From Bacillota bacterium (lineage in GTDB: Bacteria > Bacillota > Clostridia > Tissierellales > Tissierellaceae), in the NCBI GenBank assembly GCA_023388495.1, contig JAEWGC010000036.1, positions 1-64,000 on the forward strand: a DNA stretch of 64,000 nt, read 5' to 3'. The notes beneath the pieces are model-generated. The model had not been told where the DNA came from and did not search any database. It saw only the letters and a list, made by a program, of their open reading frames with translations. Made by a program: the position numbers and the translations under genes. Shown piece after piece: positions 1-8,370 of the stretch (the stretch's first letter is position 1; each line of letters opens with the position of its first letter).

Positions 1-2
1 AT

Positions 3-455
3 GGTGCTACAGGACATAGCCTTGACGTATTGGCAAGATATCCACTATGGCAGGAAGGTATAGATTATAAATGTGGTACAGGTCATGGTATAGGGTTTTT
101 ACTAAATGTACATGAAGGTCCCCATGGTTTTGCTATGGTGGCCAATACTGTAGTACTCGAATCAGGAATGATAGTAACAATAGAACCAGGAGTATATAAA
201 GAAGGAAGTCATGGAATAAGAATAGAGAATGTAGCAGTGGTAGAAAAAGATATTATGACTGATTCAGGTCAATTTATGAAATTTAGAACATTATCCTTTG
301 TTCCAATAGATTTAGAAGGAGTAGATGTAAATCTATTATCCGAAAAGGAAAGGATATGGCTAAACGAATATCATGAAGAAGTATACAACAAGCTTTCACC
401 CTATTTGAACGATGAAGAAAGAGCTTGGTTAAAAGAAGAAACTAGAAGCATATAA
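3..455 (+). CDS. Xaa-Pro aminopeptidase, C-terminal part (5' end outside window)
   Basis: Peptidase family M24 (aminopeptidase P type), which removes an N-terminal residue preceding proline in the cytoplasm. The frame is open to the window edge, so the N-terminus is missing. Visible family features are GTGHGIGF (metal-binding His), TIEPGVY and GIRIEN (two metal-binding Glu); the two Asp ligands lie upstream of the window. After the pita-bread core comes the roughly 55-residue C-terminal extension typical of the long bacterial enzymes, containing the stretch DEERAWLKEETR. A TTG at position 30 is internal and not a real start, because residues before it (GHSLDVLARYP) also match the family. A terminator follows directly. 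Confidence 0.93.
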   Translation, partial: GATGHSLDVLARYPLWQEGIDYKCGTGHGIGFLLNVHEGPHGFAMVANTVVLESGMIVTIEPGVYKEGSHGIRIENVAVVEKDIMTDSGQFMKFRTLSFVPIDLEGVDVNLLSEKERIWLNEYHEEVYNKLSPYLNDEERAWLKEETRSI

Positions 456-482
456 AGAAAGCAAGGAATACCCTTGCTTTCT
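456..482 (+). terminator. Intrinsic terminator after the aminopeptidase
   Basis: An 11-bp perfect stem, AGAAAGCAAGG against CCTTGCTTTCT, with a 5-nt loop, begins directly after the stop codon. It has only a short T-rich tail (CTACTCTTTA). The same TACTCTTTA stretch precedes the intact DUF4349 gene at 14390, so this marks the old gene border. Confidence 0.7.
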
Positions 483-835
483 ACTCTTTAGGAAGATTAT
501 CTTTTCTCTTTTTCATAAACTTCCATATCCATTATATTGGCAGTAAGATTTTCTTTTTCATAGATAATATTACTAAGTTGATTTTCAAGAGCCATTATAT
601 CTTTCATCTTCTGTGCCTTCTCTAGTAAGGTAAGTATTCTTCCCTCTTTTCCCTCTAAGACCTTGAGTCTTGATTACGTATCTCTATATTGTTTAGTAAT
701 ATCTACCTTAGAAGTGTTTTCAGAGATTATATTTCCTATTTCCTTAAATTGGTAAGGTAGAGTTGAAAAAACCTTACAATAAATGGAGATTATTTAGTCT
801 TAATTAATTTCCTGAAAAATCTCTTAGGTATTAAT
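482..835 (-). pseudogene. Decayed copy of the DUF4349 lipoprotein gene
   Basis: This stretch matches the intact DUF4349 gene at 14390-15310 and its upstream region, in the same orientation, at roughly 96% identity by eye over the longest block (about 530-750). Two internal deletions remove about 220 bp and 455 bp of the gene. The first joins two copies of TCCATA, as expected for slippage between short direct repeats. The lipoprotein signal sequence and the C-terminal membrane segment are mostly lost, so it cannot code for a working protein. The last part (about 755-835) matches the intergenic DNA and the first bases beyond the intact gene. It is the left-hand scar of the inserted cluster. Confidence 0.85.
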
Positions 836-1044
836 GAAAAAATATCTAATCTAGAGTTATAAAATGGCTAGGTCTAAACAAGATACTAGATTATATGAGT
901 ATGCTATTTTAGTTTTTATATGGATCACTTAAATTTAATTAATCATAAATGAGTAAATTGATAAATATAATAATATTATGAAATACATAGATTAAAAATA
1001 GTTAAGGGAAAAAGAGACACTAGACCACTATTGATAAGATTTAA

Positions 1045-1782
1045 TTGACTAATAGAATATTTCTAGAGGATGTGAAGTTATTGCTTAAAAGTAATAAGGT
1101 GTCTGGTTTTGATTTATTTTCTTTGGGATTGCTTGTTTACCTAGCATTAGCTATGGATTTATTTGTTATACAAATAGATAGATTGCTATGGGGAAGGAAA
1201 ATAACTATTAGTACTTTCTTTCAAAATTCTTGGTATGTATTAGTTGTTCATTGGTGTATTGTTATTATAATTTGGATAATAAGTGGCTTACTTGTTTTGG
1301 AATCATTAAATAGAAGAAAGGCTATAAGGGAAGTTATTTCAAAAGGTAGGAATAATGAATTAGTATCATCTCTTTTTATTGCAGTGGTATGTAGTATCTT
1401 ACTTGCTCTAGTTGAATCAAGACTATTTTCTAGCCAAATACCCCAGTATTTTAACGAATATCAAAAATTTATTCAAACTCATGGTTCTATGGGATTTGTA
1501 GTATGGATTTTTCAAAATATATATTACTGTATAGAATCAATACTTGTAGTCCTATTACTTGCCTTAATACAGCGGGCCGGTGAAATTTGGTTTAAATTTG
1601 ATAGATTTCCCTATGGGGGAATTGGATTATTGTTTACATGGGGGATTTCTCATTTGACACATGGATTGTTAAGTGGATTATGGATTTGTTTATTTAGTAT
1701 GATTTTTGGTTGGATATTTATAGAAACTAAAAAACATTGGTTGCCTAGTCTAGTGTTTTTATGGATTATGTTTTTTATTTAG
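1045..1782 (+). CDS. Multi-pass membrane protein, possibly CPBP/CAAX-protease-like
   Basis: A 245-residue, very hydrophobic protein with about seven predicted membrane segments. The C-terminal half has GEIWFKF, then FTWGISHLTHG, then a final membrane helix. This faintly resembles the E..R / FxxxH motifs of CPBP-family intramembrane proteases, but the EExxxR motif is not intact, so the family call is weak. CPBP proteins are common in bacteriocin clusters as immunity or processing factors, and this gene sits at the left edge of the peptide cluster. The TTG start at 1045 has no good ribosome site; the start is uncertain. A 257-base gap separates it from the next gene, so it may be transcribed separately. 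Confidence 0.55.
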   Translation: MTNRIFLEDVKLLLKSNKVSGFDLFSLGLLVYLALAMDLFVIQIDRLLWGRKITISTFFQNSWYVLVVHWCIVIIIWIISGLLVLESLNRRKAIREVISKGRNNELVSSLFIAVVCSILLALVESRLFSSQIPQYFNEYQKFIQTHGSMGFVVWIFQNIYYCIESILVVLLLALIQRAGEIWFKFDRFPYGGIGLLFTWGISHLTHGLLSGLWICLFSMIFGWIFIETKKHWLPSLVFLWIMFFI

Positions 1783-2039
1783 TGGTAAACAGATGAAATA
1801 TTTATGATAAAAAACACTAAAATATTCATATGATTCTTTTTTTTGATATATTAAGAAAAGTCAATATGTTAAGAAAGTTTAATATATTGGTTGTCATGAT
1901 GTGACAGCTTCAGACATTGTATATATGCTAACATAATTGTAAAGTTAAGGTTTTAAAAAGTACATAGAAGAGAAGTTACATAAGTATAAAAGGGAATGGA
2001 ATATTTATGTAAGAATGTAAAAGTTCGGAGGAAACATTT

Positions 2040-3008
2040 ATGCTAAGCTGTGATTCATATGTTACATCAAAGTTAATGAAAAATAGGACCAATTTAGATA
2101 TTGTCCTTTCACATGGATTATCTAATAAACTCTATTCAATAAACTATGCTGGGTCTAAGATATATGTCTTAAATGGAAGAGGTTTTCTATCTTATAGAGA
2201 GCTCTTAGATAAAATTCGTGTATTATATAAGCAATTAACTATAGATGAATTATTCGACAATTATAGCCCCGTCATTCAAGATAGGTTAGTTCTTTCTATA
2301 CCAACAAATTTCATTGATAAAATTGATCATATAAATGAGAATGTATCACAAATAGGGCTGATCTATTCAACATATATAGTTGAGGATATTGAAAAGGGTA
2401 ATTTAAGATTGTGCACTATGACAAGTGAGATAGAAGAATTAAGAAAAGAAATATCAAGGGAAAAACTAGAAAAATTGCGTAGGGTAAAAATGGCTTTTGG
2501 TGAAGAGCCTTTCTATATTCTAAGTATAGAAGAGGAACTTGGATTTGATGATTCTATCATAATGGATAGTCTACGAAACAGTTTATTGGATTGTATCGAG
2601 AGTAATGAGGAGTTTTATGACTCTTTTGTAGTTTTTTCTGGGAAAATAGCCTATGAACAATTAGGTGAAATATTCAAGAATTTTGAAACCTATAATAATG
2701 TTGTTAAGAGTTTGTTGGTTCAATCGATTTGCGGTGGAAGTATGTTTTTTCACAGGAGAGAATTTGGTGAAATAATTTCCCAGAAGCTAGGGAAGGAATG
2801 GGAAAAATGGGACAAACCTCTGAGAAAATCCGGGAATATATGGCGTTCAATAGGAAGACAATGTATTTCAAGTATAAGAGGGGAAAGCAAGTTAGATATA
2901 CAGAATATTCAGGAGTTATTAGAACAGATAAAGACCTTGGAATTAAGAGTTTTTAGGGGAATTATTGATCAAATATATGATACAGCGAAAGTCAGCACTA
3001 GTATATAG
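2040..3008 (+). CDS. Unknown protein, first gene of the RiPP/polyketide operon
   Basis: A 322-residue soluble protein that I do not recognise. The N-terminal third contains alternating strands and helices (IYVLNGRGFLSYRELLDKI), followed by a charged helical stretch around residues 120-150 (SEIEELRKEISREKLEKLRR). There is no signal peptide or membrane segment. It starts with ATG after TTCGGAGGAAAC, a strong ribosome site. The radical SAM gene begins 10 bases after its stop, so the two are co-transcribed. By position it could be a partner of the maturase, for example a peptide-recognition or acyl-transfer protein, but no motif supports a specific role. It is the least explained gene of the cluster. 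Confidence 0.75.
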   Translation: MLSCDSYVTSKLMKNRTNLDIVLSHGLSNKLYSINYAGSKIYVLNGRGFLSYRELLDKIRVLYKQLTIDELFDNYSPVIQDRLVLSIPTNFIDKIDHINENVSQIGLIYSTYIVEDIEKGNLRLCTMTSEIEELRKEISREKLEKLRRVKMAFGEEPFYILSIEEELGFDDSIIMDSLRNSLLDCIESNEEFYDSFVVFSGKIAYEQLGEIFKNFETYNNVVKSLLVQSICGGSMFFHRREFGEIISQKLGKEWEKWDKPLRKSGNIWRSIGRQCISSIRGESKLDIQNIQELLEQIKTLELRVFRGIIDQIYDTAKVSTSI

Positions 3009-3018
3009 GAGGAATGAA

Positions 3019-4335
3019 ATGTTAATAAAAGTAGATGAAAATTTATGGTTTGACAACGAAAAGCTATATATTATTGATGGTGAGAAAAACAAAGTACAAT
3101 ATGAAGATAATATTGATAAATTTTCAGTGGTAAGTAAAAAGGTTAGCAATGATTGGTATCCTACTTTAATTTTTCTTGCATCTACTCGTTGCAACTTAAG
3201 GTGTAAGTATTGTTTTGCTCACGATGGGACTTATGATGTCGAGGGCAAAAAACACTTGATTACCTTTGATGAATTTAAAAGAATATTTGATTACTTCTAT
3301 TCAGTCTATGGTCATATTAATGCAATTAGTTTTTTTGGTGGGGAACCTATGCTTAATTATACTGAAATTGATAAGTTCTGCCAATATTTATTCGAGAATT
3401 ATACTGAAGATGAAAGGCCAATTCTAGGAATAAATACAAATGGTACAATTATGAATGAAAATATCAAAAAAACTATATCCAGGTATGGAATAAATTTTGG
3501 TACAAGCCTAGATGGGTTAAAGGACATTAATGATGAGCAAAGAGTTGGTCCAGGTATTGAAAGCGTATTCGATAAGGTAAGAGAAACTTTAGAATATATA
3601 CAGGATGTTCCTGTTGCCAAGATTGTACAGTTTACAGTAACTAAAAATCAAATAATTGATTATAAGAAGGGTGATTATTTTAAATGGATGCTAGAAATGG
3701 AAAAAATGGGTGTTGATTTTACGGAAGTAGTTCCGGTAACAACAGAAGATATGAATTTAAAAATTACACTAGAGGATGAGGAGATTAGGAAAAATTATGA
3801 CTTATTTTGTAAAGACCTATTTGACTATACAATCTCAAAGATTAAAGTGGAGAATGGTAATATGCAAAACTGTTCAAAGCTTGTTGTTGGAGTTCTTTGC
3901 AGGATAATGGGAAGAAAATATCAAAATGATTGTTCTGCTGGATATTCATATTCAATAACTCCACAAGAAGAAATTTTTCCATGCCATTCCTTTGTATTGG
4001 ATAAAAGATATGGAGTTAAATTCCATGAGGATTTTGATATTGAAGACTTGAATAAGAATGAGTATTTTCAACAGGCGAAAAAAGCTAGTAGAGAATCAAT
4101 AGGAGAATGTAGAAGTTGTATCGGTACCAAGTTATGTCCCTATTACTGTAGGGGGTTGAGTCTATCAACTTATGGAAAAGTGGACCTAGTCTTTGAAGAA
4201 AGGTGTCACATGATGAATATAATAGTTAGAGAAAGCATAAGATTTTTATCGGGACCTGAGTTTAAAAATAATCGAAGTACTATTATAACTAATTTAGTGG
4301 AATACAATAATACAGCAAAGCTTTCCAAATGTTAG
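3019..4335 (+). CDS. Radical SAM/SPASM peptide maturase
   Basis: A 438-residue radical SAM enzyme likely to modify the small peptide encoded at 5539. The cluster-binding motif CNLRCKYC places Cys at 58, 62 and 65 (CxxxCxxC), followed by the glycine-rich SAM segment FFGGEP. The C-terminus carries a SPASM-type Cys set (CRSCIGTKLCPYYC and a later Cys) for auxiliary Fe-S clusters. This is typical of enzymes making thioether or C-C crosslinks or epimerising residues in RiPPs. The ATG at 3019 is chosen because AGGAGG stands 6-7 bases upstream; the in-frame start at 2965 would overlap the previous gene. The next gene follows with no gap. The exact reaction cannot be read from the sequence. Confidence 0.9.
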   Translation: MLIKVDENLWFDNEKLYIIDGEKNKVQYEDNIDKFSVVSKKVSNDWYPTLIFLASTRCNLRCKYCFAHDGTYDVEGKKHLITFDEFKRIFDYFYSVYGHINAISFFGGEPMLNYTEIDKFCQYLFENYTEDERPILGINTNGTIMNENIKKTISRYGINFGTSLDGLKDINDEQRVGPGIESVFDKVRETLEYIQDVPVAKIVQFTVTKNQIIDYKKGDYFKWMLEMEKMGVDFTEVVPVTTEDMNLKITLEDEEIRKNYDLFCKDLFDYTISKIKVENGNMQNCSKLVVGVLCRIMGRKYQNDCSAGYSYSITPQEEIFPCHSFVLDKRYGVKFHEDFDIEDLNKNEYFQQAKKASRESIGECRSCIGTKLCPYYCRGLSLSTYGKVDLVFEERCHMMNIIVRESIRFLSGPEFKNNRSTIITNLVEYNNTAKLSKC

Positions 4336-4344
4336 GTGATAATG

Positions 4345-5421
4345 ATGAAAATTCGCAAGGATGTTGAATTTAAAGAGGTAAATACTTTATTAGGAAAAAA
4401 GATTTACGTCGGTATAAGAAATGAAAACAGTTTTATACAATTCGACTCGAAGTATATTCAAGATATTAAATATATAATTAATCGGGGAAAAGAAGAAGAG
4501 ATCGAAAAGATTTGTGATTTCACTATGAATCAGGAGAGTATAATAGATTTGTTTAATAGGAAAGGGTTTTGTGATAATGGAAGGATTGTAGAGAAGTCAT
4601 TTAACGAATTTGAGAGAGTCGGAAAGGAATTTGCTAGTATCAAGATAAAAGATGGAGATCTATCAGAAAATAAGTTATGTGTTTTCGTACTTATGCTTAT
4701 TATCATAACATCATTAGCAGTTTTAATCAGCAATTCTAGTCTGATTGCCAGTGAGATTGATTATACTAGCATACAGATCAGAGACATATTACTCTCTATA
4801 ACTATTGTTCCCATATTGGTCTTGGGGTTGCATGAATTTGGACATTGTCTATTTGCACGGACTGTTGGTATTGGAGTATCTAAAATTGTATTTGGATTCT
4901 TTATTGTCTTTCCAATGATAGCAGTAAGGTATAGAGGAATTCATTTATATAGCACATGGAAAAAGATTTGGACTGAATTTGGTGGAATTTTTATGAACCT
5001 ATTTCTTGCTTGTATTGGGATTTTTATGAAGGAAATAATTACAAATTCTCCAGTAGTAGATATATGGATCATGGCTAATATAAGCATGGTTTTAATGAAT
5101 TTAAGTATCTTAGGAATGACTGATGGATATTTTATATTAACCAGCATTACAGGGTTAACAAATTTGAGGCTAATAGGATATAGTTTTTTTGCAAAGGCAC
5201 TAAAGAAAGACAGATGGAAAACTATCCATAAAAAAGAAGTAGTATCTGGATTGGCATTATTCTTGACAAGCTTGTTATCGTTTATAACCCTACTTTTACA
5301 ATTGTTTTATATAGGTTCTCTATTTAACATTGATAAGTTTTTTTTAAACGTAATTTCAGTTATTGCTATTTCTTTTTTACTATTTCGATATGTATATAAA
5401 ATATTTTTATTAGATTTATAA
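4345..5421 (+). CDS. M50-family membrane peptidase (YydH-like)
   Basis: A 358-residue site-2-type zinc metallopeptidase. The first 110 residues form a soluble domain that looks PqqD/winged-helix-like (FDSKYIQDIKYIINRG). Then come about six membrane segments carrying HEFGH (His163, Glu164, His167) and the second motif MTDGYF (Asp260), the usual zinc ligands of putative peptide zinc metalloproteases. In B. subtilis the similar YydH works with a radical SAM enzyme and an ABC transporter on a small peptide, and the same partners are present here. AGGTGA at 4334-4339 favours ATG 4345; GTG 4336 and ATG 4342 are alternatives. It probably cuts the modified precursor at the membrane. Confidence 0.85.
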   Translation: MKIRKDVEFKEVNTLLGKKIYVGIRNENSFIQFDSKYIQDIKYIINRGKEEEIEKICDFTMNQESIIDLFNRKGFCDNGRIVEKSFNEFERVGKEFASIKIKDGDLSENKLCVFVLMLIIITSLAVLISNSSLIASEIDYTSIQIRDILLSITIVPILVLGLHEFGHCLFARTVGIGVSKIVFGFFIVFPMIAVRYRGIHLYSTWKKIWTEFGGIFMNLFLACIGIFMKEIITNSPVVDIWIMANISMVLMNLSILGMTDGYFILTSITGLTNLRLIGYSFFAKALKKDRWKTIHKKEVVSGLALFLTSLLSFITLLLQLFYIGSLFNIDKFFLNVISVIAISFLLFRYVYKIFLLDL

Positions 5422-5538
5422 CATTATTAATTAAGTAGTGAGTTATGGATTGTGATTGGCATAGAATTCTCATGATTTAAAGGAAGTAGAGAAATCTAGT
5501 CATTTCAATAATAAATAAAAATAAAAGGAGGGTTGAAC

Positions 5539-5637
5539 ATGAAAGAAAATACTTATGTTGAAGTATTTGAAGATTTCCAAGAGGTTGAAGAAGTTGTAAC
5601 AGCAGTATTCGTAGGAACTGTTGGATGTTGTGCTTAA
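5539..5637 (+). CDS. RiPP precursor peptide, 32 residues
   Basis: A short gene with an ideal ribosome site (AAAAGGAGGGTTGAAC before ATG). The peptide begins MKENTYVEVF, continues as an acidic Glu/Val-rich leader, and ends in the Gly/Val-rich tail VFVGTVGCCA. An acidic leader, a small hydrophobic core and a terminal Cys pair are what radical SAM maturases commonly act on. It stands directly after the radical SAM and M50 genes, which is the expected place, and is followed by a strong hairpin (5674-5732) that could raise its transcript level over the downstream enzymes. The leader/core boundary and the modification are unknown. No homologue is recognised by eye. Confidence 0.8.
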   Translation: MKENTYVEVFEDFQEVEEVVTAVFVGTVGCCA

Positions 5638-5673
5638 TTTTAATCAAAGTTTATTGATTAAAAGCTAGTATGC

Positions 5674-5732
5674 AGTGTATTGATAATGCTAATTTTTTGT
5701 GAATTTAGGTCTAAAAGCATTATCAATACACT
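5674..5732 (+). terminator. Long hairpin between precursor peptide and biosynthetic genes
   Basis: A perfect 17-bp inverted repeat: AGTGTATTGATAATGCT at 5674-5690 and its complement at 5716-5732, with a 25-nt loop. There is no T-run after it, so it is more likely a leaky attenuator or RNA-stabilising and processing element than a full terminator. A smaller AATCAA/TTGATT hairpin precedes it at 5642-5659. Such elements after a peptide gene typically give far more peptide mRNA than enzyme mRNA. Confidence 0.65.
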
Positions 5733-5766
5733 ATTGCATAAGAACATTGGAAATTAGGAGATATTT

Positions 5767-6186
5767 ATGAATGTTAAAAGTATAGATACAATTGAACAAG
5801 TGAGATATTTCGAGTGTGATTCCATGAAAGTTGTTCATCATCTGAACTACTTTGTTTGGCTAGAAAATGCACGATTCAAACTAGTTGAAGAGGCTAAAAT
5901 CAATTTTAAAGAGCTAGAACAATTAGGTTTTAAGTTCCCTGTTATAGAGATAAAAGGCAAATATTTTAAATCTGCAAGATTTGGCGATTCAGTTTTGATT
6001 AAAACAGAACTTGAATACCCAGACACTACAAAATTAGTTTTTAGATATAGTATATATAATATGCAAAATAATGAATTATTATTCAAAGGTTTTAGCATAC
6101 ATGTTGTAGTGGCAGATGATGATACAATTCTTATTGACTTTGATCCAGAAACTAGAGAAAAACTAGATAGTTTCTTTGCAGTATAA
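5767..6186 (+). CDS. Acyl-ACP/acyl-CoA thioesterase, hot-dog fold (YbgC/FadM-like)
   Basis: A 139-residue 4-hydroxybenzoyl-CoA thioesterase-family protein. The N-terminal motif VRYFECDSMKVVHHLNYFVW matches the family signature VRYxExDxMGVVHHxNY and keeps the catalytic Asp. These enzymes hydrolyse acyl thioesters in the cytoplasm. Next to ACP and ketosynthase genes it most likely releases the finished acyl chain from the carrier or edits stalled chains, as thioesterases do in aryl-polyene clusters. The ATG at 5767 follows TTAGGAGATATTT. The phosphopantetheinyl transferase gene starts 6 bases after its stop, which implies co-translation. Confidence 0.88.
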   Translation: MNVKSIDTIEQVRYFECDSMKVVHHLNYFVWLENARFKLVEEAKINFKELEQLGFKFPVIEIKGKYFKSARFGDSVLIKTELEYPDTTKLVFRYSIYNMQNNELLFKGFSIHVVVADDDTILIDFDPETREKLDSFFAV

Positions 6187-6192
6187 ATACTT

Positions 6193-6864
6193 ATGATAGA
6201 TATCATAGTAATTGATGAAAATAACACTCTATTAATAGCTAAGCATAGTATGCCTAATAGGAGAAAAACAAAAGAATTAATTAGAGAATTGGTAACTAAT
6301 TATATAAGAACAACTGATATAAGGAGTGCAAGATTGATTCATAAAGAGTATGTTCCTTATATAGTCGACAGAAGTGGAGATAATTTAGCTAATTGTTCAT
6401 TTTCTTATGCAGGTAATTATGCTATTGCCTTTATATCGAATAATAGGCGCGTTGGAATTGATATAGAACTATGTGATAGAGTAAATAAAGTCAAAGGGAT
6501 AATATTTGAATATTTTAAAATTGATGAAAAGTTTAATAGTTGTAAATCAACAGAGAGATTTATGTGGTCACTACATGAGGCTTTGGGAAAATTAGAAAAA
6601 GTGGGGATATTCTCGGAATTAAGAGTTTTAGATGTAGAGAGTTGTAAAGAAAATCAGCATTTTATAGATAAATTTACAAATAAAATAAGTGCTAGTGAAT
6701 TATTTGATTTCTTGTGTTATAAGTCTTCTAGCATAAATAAAATGGTTGATGTTACCTATCAGGTTAGACAAGGTAGTGAAAAGAAAGTTGCGATTTGTTA
6801 CCTATTGCAAACTAAAGAATTTTATTTGGTAGTTGCTTTAGAAAAATTACAAGAGGTGAGTTGA
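6193..6864 (+). CDS. 4'-phosphopantetheinyl transferase (Sfp superfamily)
   Basis: A 223-residue protein that would load the phosphopantetheine arm onto the ACP encoded next door. Signature residues are VGIDIE (Asp90, Glu92, magnesium binding) and WSLHEALGK (Glu129, Lys133), matching the GxDxE and WxxKEAxxK motifs except for His in place of the usual Lys before Glu129. CSFSYAGNYAIAF fits the substrate-binding S-H/Y region upstream. Having its own transferase suggests the ACP is not served by the housekeeping AcpS. The stop codon overlaps the region just before the ACP start, so the two are translationally coupled. Confidence 0.85.
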   Translation: MIDIIVIDENNTLLIAKHSMPNRRKTKELIRELVTNYIRTTDIRSARLIHKEYVPYIVDRSGDNLANCSFSYAGNYAIAFISNNRRVGIDIELCDRVNKVKGIIFEYFKIDEKFNSCKSTERFMWSLHEALGKLEKVGIFSELRVLDVESCKENQHFIDKFTNKISASELFDFLCYKSSSINKMVDVTYQVRQGSEKKVAICYLLQTKEFYLVVALEKLQEVS

Positions 6865-6866
6865 TA

Positions 6867-7136
6867 ATGGACTTAAAAAAGAAAATATTATTAATGATAG
6901 TCGATAAGCTAGGTTTAGAGGATGATGTAGATGTGGAGAATTTTGATTATGATACACCCTTATTTGATGCTGAAAATGGCCTAGGGCTAGATTCAATAGA
7001 TGTACTTGAGTTATATGTTGGAGTAAAGAAAGAATTTGGAATTAAGGTTCCAAATGAAAAGAGATCTATTTTTAAAAGTGTTTCAACTATCTTCGATTAT
7101 ATATCTGAAGTAAATGGTGATGAAGATGAACAATAG
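6867..7136 (+). CDS. Acyl carrier protein
   Basis: An 89-residue, strongly acidic protein with the phosphopantetheine site LGLDSIDVLEL (Ser43) at the head of helix 2. It carries the growing chain between the ketosynthase, ketoreductase and dehydratase encoded downstream. ATG 6867 is chosen because GAGGTGAG lies 7 bases upstream; a TTG at 6861 is in frame but sits too close to the ribosome site. The 3' end overlaps the ketosynthase gene start, another sign of one translational unit. The Ser is followed by Ile instead of the common Leu, which is seen in specialised carrier proteins. Confidence 0.92.
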   Translation: MDLKKKILLMIVDKLGLEDDVDVENFDYDTPLFDAENGLGLDSIDVLELYVGVKKEFGIKVPNEKRSIFKSVSTIFDYISEVNGDEDEQ

Positions 7137-8352
7137 GAATCAAAGTAACAATCGTAGAGTTGTAATCACAGGAATGGGTATTATGACAGGAGCTGGTGAT
7201 AATTTAGAAGAATTTTATTCGGCTTTAACTCAAATGAAAACTGGTGTAAAACAAAGTAAAATATACGATCTTGAACAATTAGTTTCAAATAAGGTTGGTG
7301 AAATAGAAAGTATTTCAGTTTATAGGCCTTATGAAGTTGACCAAAAGACAAGATTACTTTCCATATTAGAGCATGTTTTAGCAGAAGTATTAAATGATGC
7401 CAATTTAGATAAGGAAATGATTATGTCCTTATATGATAGATGTATTTTATCTATGGGCACATCAGTAGGATTAGGAGAATACAGATATGAATATGTTTAT
7501 AAGAAGAAAAATGAGAAAAAAGATTTAAGATATTTATTTAATTCCCCTAGATATATAATTGACTTTTTAAGAAAGCATACTGGCGTAATAGGAGGATATC
7601 ACCTTAATACATCTGCTTGTGCAGCTTCTACTGCGGCAGCTTGTGATGCTTTTTCACGTATAAGGAACAATAAGGCAGATATTTCTCTGGTCATTGGAGT
7701 TGATCCTTTGTCAGAGTTTTCGTTGTATGGATTCAATTCTATGAAAAATATGACTCCAGAAATCTGCAAGCCATTTGATATAAACCGTGGAGGCATTACA
7801 ATTGGTGAGGGAGGGGCAGCTCTTATATTTGAGGAATATGAGCATGCTAAAAAAAGAAACGCTAAGATATATGCAGAAGTATTTGGTTATGGTCTGGGAA
7901 ACGATGCTTATCATATTACGAGTCCTGATCCAACAGGTGATGGGGCGTATAATACTATGAGAATGGCTGTTAATGAGGCGGGTATTGATTTAGCAAATAT
8001 AAACTATATAAATGCCCACGGAACAGGCACTATATTAAATGATGACATGGAATTGAAAGCAATAAGGCGACTATTCAGAAATGAAAATCATAATGTATAT
8101 GTTAATTCTATAAAATCTTTAGTAGGTCATTGTTTAGGGGCAGCGGGAATAGTGGAACTAATAGCAACTGTATTGTCTGTATATAACAATGTTATATTTG
8201 GTACTTTTAATCTAGATGAATGTGAAGAATATCATGATAATATTATTGTTACAAAGGAGAATATTACTGAGATTAATGTTGGATATGCAATTTCTAACTC
8301 CTTTGCTTTTGCAGGGAATTCAGCAAGTATAGTAATTGGAAAGGTTAGTTGA
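7126..8352 (+). CDS. Beta-ketoacyl-ACP synthase (KS-alpha, FabF-like)
   Basis: A 408-residue condensing enzyme with the complete Cys-His-His set: TSACAAST (Cys165), NAHGTGT (His298) and KSLVGH (Lys330, His335). It extends an acyl chain with malonyl-ACP. It is adjacent to a second, catalytically altered ketosynthase, the arrangement of KS/chain-length-factor pairs in type II polyketide systems. The start at 7126 is chosen because homologues begin shortly before RRVVITGMG; ATG 7114 and 7120 are also in frame and overlap the ACP gene. Its place beside a ketoreductase and dehydratase, but no enoyl reductase, argues for a specialised chain and not for housekeeping lipid synthesis. Confidence 0.93.
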   Translation: MNNRNQSNNRRVVITGMGIMTGAGDNLEEFYSALTQMKTGVKQSKIYDLEQLVSNKVGEIESISVYRPYEVDQKTRLLSILEHVLAEVLNDANLDKEMIMSLYDRCILSMGTSVGLGEYRYEYVYKKKNEKKDLRYLFNSPRYIIDFLRKHTGVIGGYHLNTSACAASTAAACDAFSRIRNNKADISLVIGVDPLSEFSLYGFNSMKNMTPEICKPFDINRGGITIGEGGAALIFEEYEHAKKRNAKIYAEVFGYGLGNDAYHITSPDPTGDGAYNTMRMAVNEAGIDLANINYINAHGTGTILNDDMELKAIRRLFRNENHNVYVNSIKSLVGHCLGAAGIVELIATVLSVYNNVIFGTFNLDECEEYHDNIIVTKENITEINVGYAISNSFAFAGNSASIVIGKVS

Positions 8353-8370
8353 AAAGGGGAGGTGTGTACC

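Noticed and set aside
5847..6227. Minus-strand 126-residue reading frame
   Set aside because: Shadow of the thioesterase gene; no ribosome site and no family likeness.
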